Shown here piece after piece: positions 4,162 through 6,618 of a DNA stretch of 6,618 bases. This DNA is from SZUA-186 sp041552135 (lineage in GTDB: Bacteria; Pseudomonadota; Gammaproteobacteria; UBA9214): positions 1 through 6,618 of the forward strand of contig JBFELL010000159.1 of assembly GCA_041552135.1 (NCBI GenBank), written 5' to 3'. The position numbers and the translations under genes are program-made. The notes beneath the pieces were generated by a model that ran no database searches, was not told the DNA's origin, and worked only from the letters and a program-made list of their open reading frames with translations. Position 1 is the stretch's first letter, and each line of letters opens with the position of its first letter.

Positions 4162-5235
4162 TTGATACCCTGGACTTCATCCCTGTGGCCTGGCCGCCGG
4201 GCAGTCGGCATGTTGATCGCATTGTTTGCCGTTACCGGTGTGCACGCAGCGAACAACGCCGTACCGGTCGTGGTCAGCCAGGCGCAGAGTCGCATCCTGA
4301 CACCGATGCAGCAGGTCGCCGGCACCCTGATCAGCCGCAATGACACCCGGCTTGCCGCCCAGGTCGAGGGCCAGGTCGTGTGGGTGGCGGAGGTCGGCGC
4401 ACATCTCGCCATGGGAGAGGTCGCCACGCAACTCGACGACACCCTGGTCCGCGAGGATCTGGCCGAAAACGAGGCCAGTGTCGTGCGGGCACAGGCCAGC
4501 GTGGAATTCAGCCGGGCGGAACTCAAGCGCCTGGAGAAGCTGGCGGAGAAGAGCCACGCGGCACAGAGCCGGCTGGACCAGGTCAGGCGTGACCTGGCCG
4601 TGGCGCGCAGCGAATTGTCGGCGGCCCGTGCACGTGCCAGCCGCTCGCGGGAGAAACTCGAGCGCACCACGATCCGGGTGCCGTTCGGCGGTGTTGTCAC
4701 CGAGCGTTTCATCCAGGCGGGCGAATGGGCCGATGCGGGAACGGCGGTGGTGCGCCTGGTGGACACGACGGCACTGGAGGTACAGGCCTGGGTGCCGGTT
4801 GTCATGCTGCCGCACATTGCCAGCGGCATGGAGCTCGATTTTCTCGCCAATGGCACCGCGGGCGCAGGCCGGGTCCGCACGCTGGTGCCGGTTGGCGACC
4901 TGCAGTCGCGCCTGTACGAACTGCGACTGGCGGTGGATGCCGCCGGCTGGTCTTCCGGGCAAAGCGTGCGCGTGTCCATACCGACGGCAGAATCACGCAC
5001 GGCTACCGTCGTGCCACGCGATGCCCTGGTGCTGCGCCGCGACGGCGTTACCGTGTTCCGGGTCGGTGCTGACGGCACCGCGGAGCAGATCAGCGTCACC
5101 ACCGGCATCGCCGAAGGTAATGATATCGAGGTCATGGGCGATATCCGCCCGGGTGACCGCGTGGTGATACGCGGCAGTGAACGCCTGCGCAGCGGCCAGT
5201 CGGTCAAGCCCTCGGAGCAACTGCCAGGGACATGA
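4162..5235 (+). CDS. RND efflux periplasmic adaptor subunit (membrane fusion protein)
   Basis: A 357-residue HlyD/AcrA-type adaptor that links an inner-membrane RND pump to an outer-membrane channel in the periplasm. With the TTG at 4162, residues 1-29 form a signal peptide with Arg12-Arg13 before a hydrophobic core (AVGMLIALFAVTGVHA, then ANNAV). The ATG at 4210 is the alternative. Next come a lipoyl/barrel half (about 52-92, with AAQVEGQVVWVAEVGAHLAMGE) and a long charged alpha-hairpin (about 95-168, Ala/Glu/Arg-rich coiled coil). The second lipoyl half carries the hallmark IRVPFGGVVTERFIQAGEWA (171-190). A beta-barrel (about 200-275) and a membrane-proximal domain (about 280-350, VVPRDALVLRRDGVTVFRV) complete it. 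No lipobox Cys is seen, so it is probably soluble or signal-anchored. Length is normal for the family. Its stop overlaps the permease start (ATGA). The substrate is unknown. Confidence 0.93.
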   Translation: MIPWTSSLWPGRRAVGMLIALFAVTGVHAANNAVPVVVSQAQSRILTPMQQVAGTLISRNDTRLAAQVEGQVVWVAEVGAHLAMGEVATQLDDTLVREDLAENEASVVRAQASVEFSRAELKRLEKLAEKSHAAQSRLDQVRRDLAVARSELSAARARASRSREKLERTTIRVPFGGVVTERFIQAGEWADAGTAVVRLVDTTALEVQAWVPVVMLPHIASGMELDFLANGTAGAGRVRTLVPVGDLQSRLYELRLAVDAAGWSSGQSVRVSIPTAESRTATVVPRDALVLRRDGVTVFRVGADGTAEQISVTTGIAEGNDIEVMGDIRPGDRVVIRGSERLRSGQSVKPSEQLPGT

Positions 5236-6618
5236 ACCTGTCCCGCTACCTGCTGGAAAACCATGTTGCGGCGCTGGTTGCCGTGCTGCTGGTGCTCCTG
5301 TTCGGTATCGTCAGCCTGACCCGTCTGCCCATCCAGCTGACCCCCGAGGTCGAGCGCCCGACTATTACCATCAGTACCAGCTGGCGCGCCGCTGCACCGG
5401 AGGAGGTCGAGGCGGAAATCATCGAGCCGCAGGAGAAGGTGCTGCGGGGGCTGCCGGGAATGACCGAGCTGGAATCCACGGCACAGCGGGGTCGTGCGCG
5501 GATCACGGTGACCTTTAACGTCGGTGCCAACCTGGAGCGCGGCCTCATCGAGGTGCTGAACCGGTTGAACCGGGTCGGCAGCTATCCGGAAGATGCCGAT
5601 GAACCTACGCTCAGCACCGTCGGTGTGCGCAGCCGCGCCATCGCCTGGTTCATCATCCGTGCACTGCCGGACAACCCGCGCGATATCGAATCCTATCGCG
5701 ACTATATCGAGGAAGTTGTGCAGACCCGCTTCGAACGGGTGCCCGGTGTGGCGAGGTCGGAGCTGCGCGGCGGGCAGGAACGCGAGGTGCGCATCACCTT
5801 CGATCCGTACAAGGCGGCCGGCCGTGGCGTCGAGCTGCCGGTGGTGGCACGCCTGGCCGGCGGCAACGAGAATATCTCCGCCGGCAGCGTCGATGTCGGC
5901 AAACGCCGCTACACGCTGCGTTACACCGGTTCCTACGATGTCGCCGAACTGGGCGAGCTGGTGCTGGACTGGCGCGACGGGCTTCCCGTGTACCTCGCCG
6001 ACGTTGCCGATATAGACATCGACTATGCCGATCGCGACAGCTTCGTCATCAACAAGGAAGGCAATGCCATCGCGGTCAATGCCCACCGCGAAAGCGGCGT
6101 CAACGTGCTCGATGTCATGGCCGGTCTGCAGCAGGCCGTCAACGAGCTGGACAGCGGTCCGCTCAAGAGCGCCGGACTGTCGATCGAGCAGGTCTACGAC
6201 GAGACCGTGTATATCTACCGCTCGCTGCAGATGCTCGGCAGCAACCTGCTGCTGGGCATCCTGCTGGCGATCGCCGTGCTGTGGTGGTTCGTGCGGCGCC
6301 TGCGCGCCACCCTGCTGGTCGCCTTTTCCATTCCGGTATCACTGATCTTCACCTTCAGCGTGCTGTATGCCACCGGGCATACCATCAACGTGATCTCGAT
6401 CGCCGGACTGGCATTTGCCGTCGGCATGGTGCTGGATGCCTCGATTGTGGTGCTGGAGAATATCGTGCGCCTGCGCGAGGGCGGCGTGTCGGGCAACGAG
6501 GCGGCGCATGACGGCCCGGCCCAGGTGAAGGGTGCCCTGATCGCCTCGACGGCAACCACGGTGGCGATATTCCTGCCGGTCGCGTTTCTGCCCGATGAGG
6601 CCGGGCAGCTGTTCGCTG
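5232..6618 (+). CDS. RND efflux transporter permease subunit (3' end cut by window)
   Basis: Inner-membrane proton-driven pump protein. 462 codons are visible, open to the right edge; full-length members have about 1,000-1,050 residues, so less than half is present. Membrane segment 1 is at about 11-30, followed by the typical LPIQLTPEVERPTITISTSW. The periplasmic porter part runs to about 330 (EVEAEIIEPQEKVLRGLPGM, QEREVRITFDP, GGNENISAGSV). Membrane segments 2-5 follow (about 336-352, 361-380, 386-408, 434-453). The segment-4 motif GMVLDASIVVLEN (398-410) aligns with AcrB around Asp407-Asp408: Asp402 matches Asp407, but the next residue is Ala403. The ATG lies in the ATGA overlap with the adaptor stop, so it is probably translationally coupled. 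The subfamily (drug or metal) cannot be settled from this half. Confidence 0.93.
   Translation, partial: MNLSRYLLENHVAALVAVLLVLLFGIVSLTRLPIQLTPEVERPTITISTSWRAAAPEEVEAEIIEPQEKVLRGLPGMTELESTAQRGRARITVTFNVGANLERGLIEVLNRLNRVGSYPEDADEPTLSTVGVRSRAIAWFIIRALPDNPRDIESYRDYIEEVVQTRFERVPGVARSELRGGQEREVRITFDPYKAAGRGVELPVVARLAGGNENISAGSVDVGKRRYTLRYTGSYDVAELGELVLDWRDGLPVYLADVADIDIDYADRDSFVINKEGNAIAVNAHRESGVNVLDVMAGLQQAVNELDSGPLKSAGLSIEQVYDETVYIYRSLQMLGSNLLLGILLAIAVLWWFVRRLRATLLVAFSIPVSLIFTFSVLYATGHTINVISIAGLAFAVGMVLDASIVVLENIVRLREGGVSGNEAAHDGPAQVKGALIASTATTVAIFLPVAFLPDEAGQLFA

Noticed and set aside
4035..6086. A 683-codon open frame on the minus strand
   Set aside because: It lies wholly antisense to the clear RND adaptor and permease genes. 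Its translation is low-complexity (Arg/Ser/Thr runs) with no domain pattern. Long antisense open frames are common opposite GC-rich genes.

Overview
The window looks like a chromosomal segment from a GC-rich, sulfur-oxidising gammaproteobacterium. The main clue is the gene cut by the left edge. It encodes a secreted Gly/Tyr/Pro-rich protein with the layout of the SgpA/SgpB sulfur globule envelope proteins of purple sulfur bacteria and related chemotrophs. The other genes are mostly conserved proteins of unknown function of a gammaproteobacterial type. No mobile element, CRISPR array, tRNA or rRNA was seen.

Layout. (1) Positions 1-315, minus strand: partial sulfur globule protein. (2) Positions 316-662: a gene-free, partly very AT-rich divergent intergenic region that carries the probable sgp promoter and a perfect inverted repeat inside it. 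(3) Positions 663-1858, plus strand: a small CheY-like protein that appears to lack the phosphorylation site, then a secreted beta-sandwich protein. (4) Positions 1886-3347, minus strand: a probable four-gene operon, transcribed from right to left. It encodes a DUF3301 membrane-anchored protein, a 118-residue conserved protein (start and stop overlap by one base), a 79-residue protein and a Cys-cluster protein. (5) Positions 3502-3903, plus strand: a solitary MbcA/ParS/Xre-type antitoxin-like protein with no toxin beside it. (6) Positions 4162 to the right edge, plus strand: an RND efflux operon, with a periplasmic adaptor that probably starts at TTG and an inner-membrane permease overlapping it by four bases. 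The permease is open to the window end and is truncated there.

How the parts work together. The RND adaptor and permease clearly form one pump; the outer-membrane channel is not in the window. The four minus-strand genes are probably co-transcribed, but their shared role is unknown. The link between the sulfur globule gene and the divergent receiver-like gene is positional only. I see no strong case for a wholly new system. The best leads are the non-phosphorylatable receiver-like protein, the Cys-cluster protein with its operon partners, and the dyad in the sgp promoter.
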